From: Clostridium tagluense
GTDB taxonomy: Bacteria; Bacillota; Clostridia; Clostridiales; Clostridiaceae
NCBI RefSeq assembly: GCF_003865095.1
Contig: NZ_BHYK01000021.1
Coordinates: 24,911 to 88,910 of the forward strand
Direction: 5' to 3'
Length of the DNA stretch: 64,000 nt
The notes below the pieces were generated by a model. The model ran no database searches, was not told the origin of the DNA, and saw nothing but the letters and a program-made list of their open reading frames with translations. Shown piece by piece: positions 23,758-31,277 of the stretch. The position numbers and the translations under genes are program-made. The first letter of the stretch is position 1, and each line of letters begins with the position of its first letter.

Positions 23758-25023
23758 TGCTTATATAACAAGAATAAAGGATATTAGAAAACATAGTAAT
23801 GCGGATAGGTTGCAAGTGGGAGAATGTTTTGGTAATTCTGTAATAGTCTCTTTAGAAACTCAAAATGATGAATTGATTGTATACTTCCCTACAGATGGTC
23901 GTTTAAGTATGGAATATTGTGAGAAAAACAACCTGCTCCGAAAAAAAGATGCAAATGGAGTTAATATTGGTGGATATCTTGATGCTTCAAGCCGTCATGT
24001 CTCAACTATAAGGCTTAGAAAAGAGCAATCGGATGGATTAGTAATGCCATTAAAATCTCTTGAGACTTTCTGTGATATTTCTAAATTAAAAGAAGGGGAT
24101 ATAATAAATTCTCTTAATGGGATTCTAATTTGTGAAAAATACGTACCATTTAGAAAGCATAATCCGCAACAAGGAATTGCTAAAGAAAAAATAATACATA
24201 GAATATCATATCCATTTTTTAAAGAACATAGTGATACTTCACAACTGGCATATTCACATAATGCTTTCAAAAAAGGTGATTTATGCTATATAACTTTGAA
24301 GCAACATGGAACTTCCCAAAGAACAAGCTATTCTATTAAGGAAGTAACTAAAAAGATACCATCATTTATACAACCTATATTAAAGGCTCTCAAAATCAAA
24401 GTAAAGCCCAAGAGAACGTTAGCACTCATTACTGGTACTAGAAGGGTTGTGTTGTCAGAAACATTCGATTCCTTTAGGAAACCACACCATGATTTCTTCA
24501 CAGGAAAATTGAGACAGGGTGAAACAGTGTTTTGTGAAATTGTAGGATATGAAAATGATTGTAAAACTATTATGCCCGAGTGCTCAAATAAAAAACAAAT
24601 GATAAGGAATTTATAAAGAAATATGGAGAAACCACAAAATTTACATATGGTTGTAATGAAGGTCAAAGTGATATGTATGTTTATAGAATGACTTCTACCA
24701 ATCCACAAGGTTTTATTGTTGAATATCCTTGGGAATTAGTAAAACTAAGATGTGAGCAAATGGGAGCAAAACATTGTATTGAATTTGATAAATTCATATT
24801 TACTACTATTGAAGATTTAATGGAAAGGGTAGATAAATATGTTGATGGAGCTGACCCTATTGGTCTAACTCATGTTAGAGAGGGTATAGTTGTAAGAATT
24901 GATGATAAGGAAAAATTTACCGCCTATAAACATAAAAACTTCTCTTTCAAAGTATTAGAAGGACTTATAAAAGCAGATGATATTATAGATATGGAAGAAC
25001 AAGAAGATTTGGAGGTAGCATAA
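23750..25023 (+). CDS. RNA ligase (DRB0094-like family), split by a -1 frameshift
   Basis: The first frame (23750-24616) has an N-terminal domain (AYITRIKDIRKHSNADRL, GYLDASSRHVSTIRL) like that of DRB0094-type RNA ligases, and motif I KQHGTSQR with the likely adenylated Lys. It ends after CSNKKQMIRNL. The other frame (open from about 24596 to 25023) supplies motif IV EGIVVRI and motif V AYKHKNFSFKV, without which the fold is incomplete. A -1 slip on AAAAAAC (24590-24596) joins them as SNKKTNDKEFIKKYG. It is either recoding, a disabled gene or a homopolymer error. RNA ligases seal breaks such as tRNA nicks. Confidence 0.75.
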
Positions 25024-25024
25024 A

Positions 25025-25198
25025 GTGGAAGAAGATATCTTAAAGTTGCAGGAAATATTAATAGTGTATGATGAAACTATATTTAATGAAGATTGGTCAT
25101 ACAGGGATTCAGACGAGGTTATTCAAGCAATAGTGAAAATTTGGAATCAGATGTCTTCAAAACATAAAGTAGATATGAATTTACTTCTTAGCAAATAA
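25025..25198 (+). CDS. Small acidic protein, 57 aa, GTG start
   Basis: The GTG at 25025 follows TTGGAGGTAGCATAAA and nearly abuts the RNA ligase stop. The peptide begins VEEDILKLQEILIVYDE and is acidic and helical. Function unknown. Confidence 0.5.
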   Translation: MEEDILKLQEILIVYDETIFNEDWSYRDSDEVIQAIVKIWNQMSSKHKVDMNLLLSK

Positions 25199-25216
25199 AA
25201 AATTTAATCATTAAAA

Positions 25217-25261
25217 ATAATTATAAAATACGTTGACATAAATTAAATAAGGTGCTATTAT
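25217..25261 (+). promoter_or_regulatory. Promoter with upstream AT element
   Basis: ATAATTATAAAA (25217-25228), then TTGACA (25233-25238), 17 bp, TATTAT (25256-25261). The spacing of element to -35 box (16 nt from start to start) matches other promoters in the window. Confidence 0.75.
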
Positions 25262-25263
25262 AT

Positions 25264-25291
25264 AACTACGGAGGATGATGCTTCCGTAGTT
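25264..25291 (+). promoter_or_regulatory. Leader hairpin at transcript start
   Basis: AACTACGGA (25264-25272) pairs with TCCGTAGTT (25283-25291) in a perfect 9-bp stem with a 10-nt loop, a few bases after the -10 box. It is followed by AATATATTTTAT, so it could also be an attenuator. Confidence 0.6.
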
Positions 25292-25332
25292 AATATATTT
25301 TATAAGCAAAGATGAAAGGGAGATTGATATGA

Positions 25333-25803
25333 ATGAGTAATTTTAATAATCAATTAAAGATTTTTTTAATGGGGGTAAAAGAACTACATATAGACCTAGA
25401 TGTTATAACGGTATACGAAACAATTATCACAAATAAAAGTGGACTTAAAGAATTGATAAATGAGGATATTGATATTGAATATAAGTTTACGTATATAGAT
25501 AAATTAGAGGAAACAGGTGGATACATAACAGGAGAAATACAAGTTTCAAATAATATTTGTAAAAATAAATTTCACATAACATTAGATAATTATTGTAATA
25601 ACATGACAATTCACACATTAACATACATAGAAGAATATGATATGCAACCTATTTCAGATGAAACAAAAGAAGAATGGTCTGACTGTTTAAGTAAATATAG
25701 AAAAGAAAAAATTGAAAATGAAATATTAAAACAATCCAAAATTGTAGAAAACCAAAATCTTATATTGGCCAACTTAATTCAGAGTTTGGAAAATATAGCA
25801 TAA
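25333..25803 (+). CDS. Hypothetical protein, 156 aa
   Basis: The ATG at 25333 is preceded by AAAGGGAGATTGATATGA; an out-of-frame ATG four bases earlier gives only a tripeptide. The protein has a beta-rich centre (TGGYITGEIQVSNN) and a helical, charged C-terminus. No family is recognised. It is the first gene of the unit that ends with the DNA ligase. Confidence 0.66.
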   Translation: MSNFNNQLKIFLMGVKELHIDLDVITVYETIITNKSGLKELINEDIDIEYKFTYIDKLEETGGYITGEIQVSNNICKNKFHITLDNYCNNMTIHTLTYIEEYDMQPISDETKEEWSDCLSKYRKEKIENEILKQSKIVENQNLILANLIQSLENIA

Positions 25804-26090
25804 TGGTTGAGTGTTGGAAAATCATAAAGAAAAAACTAATTGAAACAGATGACCTTAGCAAAACGTTATCTAAAACTTTATCTGATTTACATATAGCTCT
25901 GATTAATTTAAAAATAGTATCAGCTAACTCGGGAGAAAAAGGACATACCAGTGGTATAACACCCATAGCTGATTATATAGAAAGTATCCTAAATAACACT
26001 AATAAAAAATTAATTATTCATAAAAGTGGAAATTCAGAAATTAGTAAAAATGTAAGTATATTAGATGATTTCTTTGAAAATTATAAATAA
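25803..26090 (+). CDS. Hypothetical protein, 95 aa
   Basis: The ATG overlaps the previous stop (TAATG). It is helical, with SKTLSKTLSDLHIALINL and KGHTSGITPIADYIESIL. Unrecognised. Confidence 0.6.
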   Translation: MVECWKIIKKKLIETDDLSKTLSKTLSDLHIALINLKIVSANSGEKGHTSGITPIADYIESILNNTNKKLIIHKSGNSEISKNVSILDDFFENYK

Positions 26091-26109
26091 GAGATAAGGA
26101 GAAATAATT

Positions 26110-26727
26110 ATGAAATACGGAGATTTAATATTAGTAACAAAATGTGGATGTGAACTTTTTGAATTAGGATTATTTATAAAAGAAAGACCTAATAATAACA
26201 TTATATATGATAAGCTCTTTCTTTCAGAACATTACATAGATAATGGATTAACTAGAACAACTAAAGTAACTAAAATAGATTTGTCCTTAAATGAATCTGT
26301 TGAATTAAAAAATGTAGTTGTTCCAATAACAAAAGATGCAGTAAAAGAATTATACGAAAACTTAATTGGAAAGGCAAATACTATTCCTAAATATAAAACT
26401 TCTGAGACAACTTTACTTGAAATAAACAAATTTGAGAGATTGATAGAATTATTAAAATTTGAAATTAATCAAACTCAAAAAAACATATTCTATGGAGAAA
26501 GTATTTGTGGAACAGAATCCAAGTCAATATTAAATCAGAATATAGCTATGAAACAAAAGGCAAAAGGACTTAGAAAATTAGAATATAGATTAGATTATAT
26601 TAAAACTAAAGAATTAGAAACTTATAATAACTACATGGAACATAACAATAAAAGAATTGTAAAGTTAACAAAAACAAGAGATTATATGCTAAAATATTTA
26701 AGTGAAAACAACTTAGGAGGCTACTAA
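26110..26727 (+). CDS. Hypothetical coiled-coil protein, 205 aa
   Basis: The N-terminal half is beta-rich (GDLILVTKCGCELFELGLF). The C-terminal half (about residues 100-200) is a long charged coiled coil (LRKLEYRLDYIKTKELETY). The start follows AAGGAGAAATAATT. It lies just before ligA (1 nt gap), so the two are coupled; a role next to DNA ligase is positional inference only. Confidence 0.66.
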   Translation: MKYGDLILVTKCGCELFELGLFIKERPNNNIIYDKLFLSEHYIDNGLTRTTKVTKIDLSLNESVELKNVVVPITKDAVKELYENLIGKANTIPKYKTSETTLLEINKFERLIELLKFEINQTQKNIFYGESICGTESKSILNQNIAMKQKAKGLRKLEYRLDYIKTKELETYNNYMEHNNKRIVKLTKTRDYMLKYLSENNLGGY

Positions 26728-26728
26728 A

Positions 26729-28693
26729 ATGCTCAATATAAATCTGTTAAGAATGAAAGAATTAATTAGCCAATTAAACCCTGCTTCTGATAGTTATTAT
26801 AATTATAACATATCGGTTATGGAAAACAGAGAATATAATACAGGATTCGATGAATTAAAGGAATTAGAAGATATAACTGGCATAATCTTAAGTAATAGTC
26901 CTACACAAAGAGCAGGATATAAAATAGTAAATAGCGACTTACCAAAAGTCAAACATGACATTCCATTACTTTCACTTGGTAAGATAAAAGATGCCAAGGA
27001 ATTAGTCTCATGGATTGGAGATAGAGAAGGAATATTAATGGAGAAAATGGATGGAGGTACAGGGAAAACAAAATATATTAAACTGATTAAGGAATTAAGT
27101 ACAAGAGGTGGTTCAGATACCAATGAAGGAGAAGATATAAGCCATAATATTAATAGCATAGGCAATATACCCCAAGCAATTTCAATAGAAAATGAGACTC
27201 AAGTTACTGGTGAAATGTATATGGATTTTGAAGATTTTAATAGAATTAACAGTAAAATTTTAGACCCAAAGAAAAAATATACCCATCCAAGAAATCTAGC
27301 TACTGCTACAGCAAGCATAATGGATAGCAGAATATGTAAAGAAAGAAACATTAAGTTCAAAGCCTTTAACATAATAAAAGGTATAGAATTTAAAACAAAA
27401 ATAGAACAGTTGGAATGGCTAAAAGCACAAGGATTTGATACAGTTAATTATTGGTTAGTTAATAAAGATAATTTGGAAGAAAAAATGGAAGAAATTCAAA
27501 ATAGTATCCCAAATTTACCATATCCAATAGATGGACTAGTATTAGCTTTTAATGACCTTGAATATGGATTGTCACTGGGCAAAACTAGCCACCACTTTAA
27601 ACATAGCATTAGCTTTAAATTTGAAGACTTATGGCATGAAACAAAATATGACTATACAGAATGGAATCCGACAAGGACAGGTCAAATAGTACCTACAGGA
27701 ATATTCAATACAGTTTTAATTGATAATTGTAGAATAAGTAGAGCTTCACTAAGTAATGTAAGCATATTCCAAAGTTTAAAGTTAGGTGAAGGAGATACAA
27801 TTGAAGCATCCAAAAGAAATATGATAATACCTAAAATTGAAAATAATATTACTCGAAGTAATACAGAACAAATACCCACCAAATGTCCTGTTTGTGGCGG
27901 GCAAGTAGAGGTAAGGCAAGATAATGAGTCTAAAAAATTATATTGCTTAAATCCAACGTGTGATGCTAAATTATCTAAAACAATCGAACATTATTGTATC
28001 AAATCGGCAATGAATATAAAGGGTTTATCATCTGCTACTATAGAAGCTTTTATGAAAAATAATATAATAAAAGATATCGGGGACTTATATAAACTAGAAG
28101 ATAAAAAGAATGAAATATTAAAATTACCTCGATTTGCAATACCTAGATATAATAAATTAATTTCTGCAATTGAAATATCAAAGAAAACAACGTTAGTAAG
28201 ATTTTTAAATTCATTGGGCATTCCAAACATAGGGCTTGGAACTAGTAAAGACATAGCAGAATATTTTGATAATAAATGGAGTAATATATCAGATGCAATT
28301 GAGAATGGATTTGACTTTGGAAAAATTGAAGATTTAGGTAAAATAACAAATGACTCCTTGTATTCATGGTATTTAAATGTTGATAATAAAAAATTAGTTC
28401 TTGATTTATTAGAGTATATAGAGTTTAATGAAGAAAAGAAAGTTAAGGTGGAAGACACGGATAATTTACTATATAATAAAACAGTATACCCTACGGGAGT
28501 TTTTAACTTAAAAAAAGATGAACTAAAAAGTAAACTAGAAGAAGTAGGAGCTATAATTGCCAATTCATATTCTAAAAAACTTGATTATTTATTATGTGGA
28601 CATGATACTAGTAAAACAACAAAACCTCAAAAAGCTATTGAAGATAAAGTTCCTCTCATGTTAGAGGAAGAAATGATAAAATATTTAAAATAA
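26729..28693 (+). CDS. ligA: NAD-dependent DNA ligase
   Basis: This 654-aa LigA seals nicks in duplex DNA using NAD. The adenylation motif is EKMDGG with Lys106, followed by a divergent adenylation domain, an OB fold, a four-Cys zinc finger (CPVCGGQ and CLNPTC, near residues 385-415), helix-hairpin-helix repeats (KGLSSATIEAFMKN, GIPNIGLGTSKDIAEYF) and a C-terminal BRCT domain (VGAIIANSYSKKLDYLLCG). All parts of a bacterial LigA are present. The start follows TTAGGAGGCTACTAAA. As an NAD consumer it links to the NMN adenylyltransferase downstream. Confidence 0.93.
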   Translation: MLNINLLRMKELISQLNPASDSYYNYNISVMENREYNTGFDELKELEDITGIILSNSPTQRAGYKIVNSDLPKVKHDIPLLSLGKIKDAKELVSWIGDREGILMEKMDGGTGKTKYIKLIKELSTRGGSDTNEGEDISHNINSIGNIPQAISIENETQVTGEMYMDFEDFNRINSKILDPKKKYTHPRNLATATASIMDSRICKERNIKFKAFNIIKGIEFKTKIEQLEWLKAQGFDTVNYWLVNKDNLEEKMEEIQNSIPNLPYPIDGLVLAFNDLEYGLSLGKTSHHFKHSISFKFEDLWHETKYDYTEWNPTRTGQIVPTGIFNTVLIDNCRISRASLSNVSIFQSLKLGEGDTIEASKRNMIIPKIENNITRSNTEQIPTKCPVCGGQVEVRQDNESKKLYCLNPTCDAKLSKTIEHYCIKSAMNIKGLSSATIEAFMKNNIIKDIGDLYKLEDKKNEILKLPRFAIPRYNKLISAIEISKKTTLVRFLNSLGIPNIGLGTSKDIAEYFDNKWSNISDAIENGFDFGKIEDLGKITNDSLYSWYLNVDNKKLVLDLLEYIEFNEEKKVKVEDTDNLLYNKTVYPTGVFNLKKDELKSKLEEVGAIIANSYSKKLDYLLCGHDTSKTTKPQKAIEDKVPLMLEEEMIKYLK

Positions 28694-28713
28694 TTCTAAA
28701 CAGGAGTAAACTT

Positions 28714-29304
28714 ATGATAAGAAAAAGAGCAAAACAAAATAATATTATGTGGGCATGGGATAAAACTGAATTTTTTAAAATGCTTTATTCCACTACCTCA
28801 AATAAAGATTTAGCCCTTTTATTTAATACTACAATAGGTACTGTAGAAGCAAAGGCATTTAGATTAAGGTTACTAAAAACAAAGGAAACTATTATCGAAA
28901 TTCATAAACAGGGGCAACATAAAAAAGTGAGTAGAGCAAAAAAAATTACGGCTGAGGGGTTTGCCTTTATATATCGGCCACTACATCCAAACTGTGATTT
29001 AAAAGGGTTTATAAAAGAATCTAGGCTTATAATGGAACAAAAATTAGGTAGATATCTAACTAAGGGAGGAATAGTTCTACATAAGAATAGAGATAACACA
29101 GATGATAGGATAGAAAATCTTGAAGTGGCAGACCATTTTAGAATAGATATTCTTCCGTCAGATATTTATAATGATAGGAAAAGTGGGATGCAAGTACAAG
29201 AAATAAGAGATAAATATAATATATCTATTAATACCTATTATCGAAAGCTTAAGCATGGAGAAAAAGATTATTGTCATCTCCCAAAACAAAGGATAGTAAA
29301 ATAA
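28714..29304 (+). CDS. HNH endonuclease-like protein with flanking helix-turn-helix regions
   Basis: The centre GRYLTKGGIVLHKNRDNTDD with RIENLEV matches the second half of an HNH nuclease as found in phage free-standing homing enzymes (usual form VHHxNGxxxDNRxENL). Here the double His is LH and N is R, so catalysis may be weakened. Residues 20-55 look like a DNA-binding helix-turn-helix (SNKDLALLFNTTIGTVEAKA) and residues 155-180 like a second one. It could be a homing endonuclease or a DNA-binding regulator derived from one. Confidence 0.72.
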   Translation: MIRKRAKQNNIMWAWDKTEFFKMLYSTTSNKDLALLFNTTIGTVEAKAFRLRLLKTKETIIEIHKQGQHKKVSRAKKITAEGFAFIYRPLHPNCDLKGFIKESRLIMEQKLGRYLTKGGIVLHKNRDNTDDRIENLEVADHFRIDILPSDIYNDRKSGMQVQEIRDKYNISINTYYRKLKHGEKDYCHLPKQRIVK

Positions 29305-29318
29305 GGAGTGAATCATAA

Positions 29319-29513
29319 ATGTCTGAGCAAACGCATAATAAACTTCAACAAATTTTTGATAAAGTGGAATTATTAAAGACCGATGAAAATACAAAACTTA
29401 TGTTAGAGGTATGGGACTTATTACAAGGGTTAGAAGAGTTAATTAACGTAGAGGAAGTTGAAAAGAAAACCGTACTTCAACAGAAATTGAATGAAATATC
29501 AAAATTGTTATAA
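29319..29513 (+). CDS. Small acidic helical protein, 64 aa
   Basis: The start follows AAGGAGTGAATCATAA. Almost the whole length is an acidic amphipathic coiled coil (KLMLEVWDLLQGLEELIN). Unrecognised; it could be a small dimer or an adaptor. Confidence 0.6.
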   Translation: MSEQTHNKLQQIFDKVELLKTDENTKLMLEVWDLLQGLEELINVEEVEKKTVLQQKLNEISKLL

Positions 29514-29562
29514 TGAATAATATGAGAATATTGCGAATTAGATATTAAAAGGAAGTGATAAA

Positions 29563-29772
29563 TTGATTTTAACATGTAAGGCAACAGCTAAACCAGCATT
29601 TTCAACTTGCAATCTTTTTACCCAAGGCTCTATATATGAATTTATACCTGTGAATAACAGATATACTAATATCAATAATTACGTTGGGTATATAAAAAAA
29701 GATGATGAGGGTCATAAACGGTGGTTGAGAAAAGTTTTCAAAGGAATGCACTTTTCAGAAGGTGAAAATTAG
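29563..29772 (+). CDS. Small hypothetical protein, 69 aa, TTG start
   Basis: The TTG at 29563 follows AAAAGGAAGTGATAAA. The protein is probably a small beta barrel (GSIYEFIPVNNRYTNINNY), with a basic end. No family is assigned. Confidence 0.58.
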   Translation: MILTCKATAKPAFSTCNLFTQGSIYEFIPVNNRYTNINNYVGYIKKDDEGHKRWLRKVFKGMHFSEGEN

Positions 29773-29783
29773 TTCGTAATTCA

Positions 29784-29826
29784 ATAATTTTCAGTAGGAG
29801 TCTGAATCTCCTTCTGAGAATATTAT
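29784..29826 (+). other. Long imperfect hairpin
   Basis: ATAATTTTCAGTAGGAG (29784-29800) pairs with CTCCTTCTGAGAATATTAT (29808-29826) with a few bulges around a 7-nt loop. No T-run follows, so it is not a standard terminator; a structured leader for the next small gene is possible. Confidence 0.45.
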
Positions 29827-29857
29827 GACCTACCGATTGGTTGAAAGGAGAAAGATT

Positions 29858-30067
29858 ATGAATGACCCTAAATCATAAAGTGACTGTGTAGGAACAATTA
29901 AATTACTTGAAACTGAATTATATCATGGAGAAGCACAAGGATGGAATCCTGTATTTAAACATCAAAGAACTTGTCCTGTTTGGCAATAAATATATAAAGG
30001 ATATTTTCAATCAGTATCAGTAAATACAGAAACACTTATTGTACGACCTAGATTAAAAAAGATGTAA
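29858..30067 (+). pseudogene. Small ORF with two in-frame TAA codons
   Basis: The ATG has a strong ribosome binding site (GAAAGGAGAAAGATT). The frame runs 69 codons to 30067 but contains TAA at codon 7 (29876) and codon 44 (29987). Between and beyond them the sense is protein-like (CVGTIKLLETELYHGEAQG, then YKGYFQSVSVNTETLIV). Each TAA could derive from CAA (Gln) by one C-to-T change. TAA serves as the normal stop elsewhere in the window, so this is most likely a decayed gene. Function unknown. Confidence 0.45.
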
Positions 30068-30114
30068 AGTCTCATTTTAAATATATTAGGAAACAATTAA
30101 TGGAGGAATCTATA

Positions 30115-30252
30115 ATGATTATTAAAGACTTGTCTAATGAAGAATTAATGAAAGAATTAAATTCCATATACGACTATTTTTGGGAGTTTAAGGTTTGTGC
30201 TCGAAGCAAAGTTAAACTAGCAAAATTAGAAACTATAAAAAAGAAATGTTAA
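30115..30252 (+). CDS. Small hypothetical protein, 45 aa
   Basis: The ATG at 30115 follows AATGGAGGAATCTATA. The peptide is MIIKDLSNEELMKELNSI followed by a basic tail, helical in outlook. Unrecognised. Confidence 0.52.
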   Translation: MIIKDLSNEELMKELNSIYDYFWEFKVCARSKVKLAKLETIKKKC

Positions 30253-30277
30253 AAAGAATGAATAAGGGGGCATATTA

Positions 30278-30853
30278 ATGTATACAAAACCATTTGATAT
30301 ATCAATGCTATGTGGTAGATTTCAATTATTTCATAAGGGACATGAGAGCCTAGTTGATGTAGCTTTAAAAATGAGTGATAGAATATTAATACTAGTTGGG
30401 TCAGCTCAAGAGATAGGTACTGAAAGGAATCCTTTTGACATTCAGACAAGAATAGAAATGATTAAAGAAGTTTATCCCGACAACAACGTAATTGTAAAAC
30501 CATTACCCGACCTAACAAATGAAGATGATATCACCTCTGATTGGGGAAGATATGTTATAAAGAATGTAAAGCAATATATATATAAGCTACCCGAATTGAT
30601 GGTTTATGGTAATGACGAAGCTAGGTCGAGATGGTTCGACTCAGAAGATATTAAAGACCTTACAGAGATTATTATACCTAGGAGCAGACTGCCTATATCT
30701 GCTACCCTGCTTAGGGATGCAATGATAAGAGATGATAAAGATATGTGGTTTAAATATCATAACCCAAAACTTCATAAACATTATGATAAATTAAGGGGGC
30801 AATTACTAGAAACAGTTCCTTATAAAGCCAAGTTTGAATTTATGTTAAAGTAA
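30278..30853 (+). CDS. nadM: NMN adenylyltransferase (NadM type)
   Basis: This 191-aa nucleotidyltransferase joins NMN and ATP to make NAD. It has GRFQLFHKGHE (residues 13-23) with the HxGH catalytic motif, and ISATLLRDAM (about 148-157), the ISxTxxR motif that binds ATP. Between lie VGSAQEIGTERNPF and VYGNDEARSRWF, the NMN-binding region. The start follows AAGGGGGCATATTA. With NAD ligase upstream and PARP downstream, NAD supply and use are grouped in this stretch. Other cytidylyltransferase-like activities cannot be fully excluded. Confidence 0.87.
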   Translation: MYTKPFDISMLCGRFQLFHKGHESLVDVALKMSDRILILVGSAQEIGTERNPFDIQTRIEMIKEVYPDNNVIVKPLPDLTNEDDITSDWGRYVIKNVKQYIYKLPELMVYGNDEARSRWFDSEDIKDLTEIIIPRSRLPISATLLRDAMIRDDKDMWFKYHNPKLHKHYDKLRGQLLETVPYKAKFEFMLK

Positions 30854-30860
30854 TATGGCT

Positions 30861-30874
30861 AAATAATTATAAAA
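30861..30874 (+). repeat. Intergenic AAATAATTATAAAA element
   Basis: A copy of the recurrent element between nadM and a 24-residue peptide gene; a TTAGGAGG ribosome binding site follows. Confidence 0.55.
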
Positions 30875-30894
30875 TAAAAATTAGGAGGATAATT

Positions 30895-30969
30895 ATGATT
30901 GAAGCAATAATCGAAGCAATTATAGAACTAATCATAGATGTCCTATTTAAAAAACATAAAAAAAGGTAA
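30895..30969 (+). CDS. 24-residue amphipathic peptide
   Basis: The ATG at 30895 follows TTAGGAGGATAATT, an excellent ribosome binding site. The peptide has two IEAII repeats, a hydrophobic middle and the basic end FKKHKKR. It resembles short membrane-active or regulatory peptides, but no family can be named. Confidence 0.45.
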   Translation: MIEAIIEAIIELIIDVLFKKHKKR

Positions 30970-30989
30970 TGAGATAATAAAATTAAAAC

Positions 30990-31018
30990 TTGACAATTAT
31001 CTAACTATTGTTTATTAT
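30990..31018 (+). promoter_or_regulatory. Promoter upstream of the PARP unit
   Basis: TTGACA (30990-30995), 17 bp, TATTAT (31013-31018). ACAAT and ATTGT within it form a small inverted repeat that could be an operator. A copy of the recurrent AT element follows at 31036-31045 rather than preceding it. Confidence 0.65.
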
Positions 31019-31032
31019 GTTGATATATTAAA

Positions 31033-31045
31033 AATAATTATAAAA
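31033..31045 (+). repeat. Intergenic AATAATTATAAAA element
   Basis: A copy of the recurrent element, here downstream of a promoter and about 40 nt before the next start codon. Confidence 0.5.
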
Positions 31046-31082
31046 CAAATAAAAAATATATAAACTGAGAGGAGACTAAAGC

Positions 31083-31256
31083 ATGAAAGTAATACATAAA
31101 CATAAAGTAATTAAAGGATTTCCTTGTAAGAATAAAGTAATATTTACTATTATAACAGAAGATTATGGAAAGATAAGAATGTTTAACAAGAGAATTTTTG
31201 ATGAAGCAATGGCAGACGGCTTTATAGAAGTAGAACATGATGCAGAAGAACTTTAG
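31083..31256 (+). CDS. Small hypothetical protein, 57 aa
   Basis: The ATG at 31083 follows GAGAGGAGACTAAAGC. The protein is mixed alpha/beta with a basic start (MKVIHKHKVIKGF) and an acidic end. Unrecognised; it directly precedes the PARP gene. Confidence 0.55.
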   Translation: MKVIHKHKVIKGFPCKNKVIFTIITEDYGKIRMFNKRIFDEAMADGFIEVEHDAEEL

Positions 31257-31277
31257 GAATAAGAAGGAGTAGATTTT

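Noticed and set aside
26803..27165. Antisense ORF of 120 aa in ligA
   Set aside because: A composition shadow of the ligase frame; no start signal.
29858..30067. General reassignment of TAA to Gln in this phage
   Set aside because: TAA ends almost every other gene in the window in the expected place.
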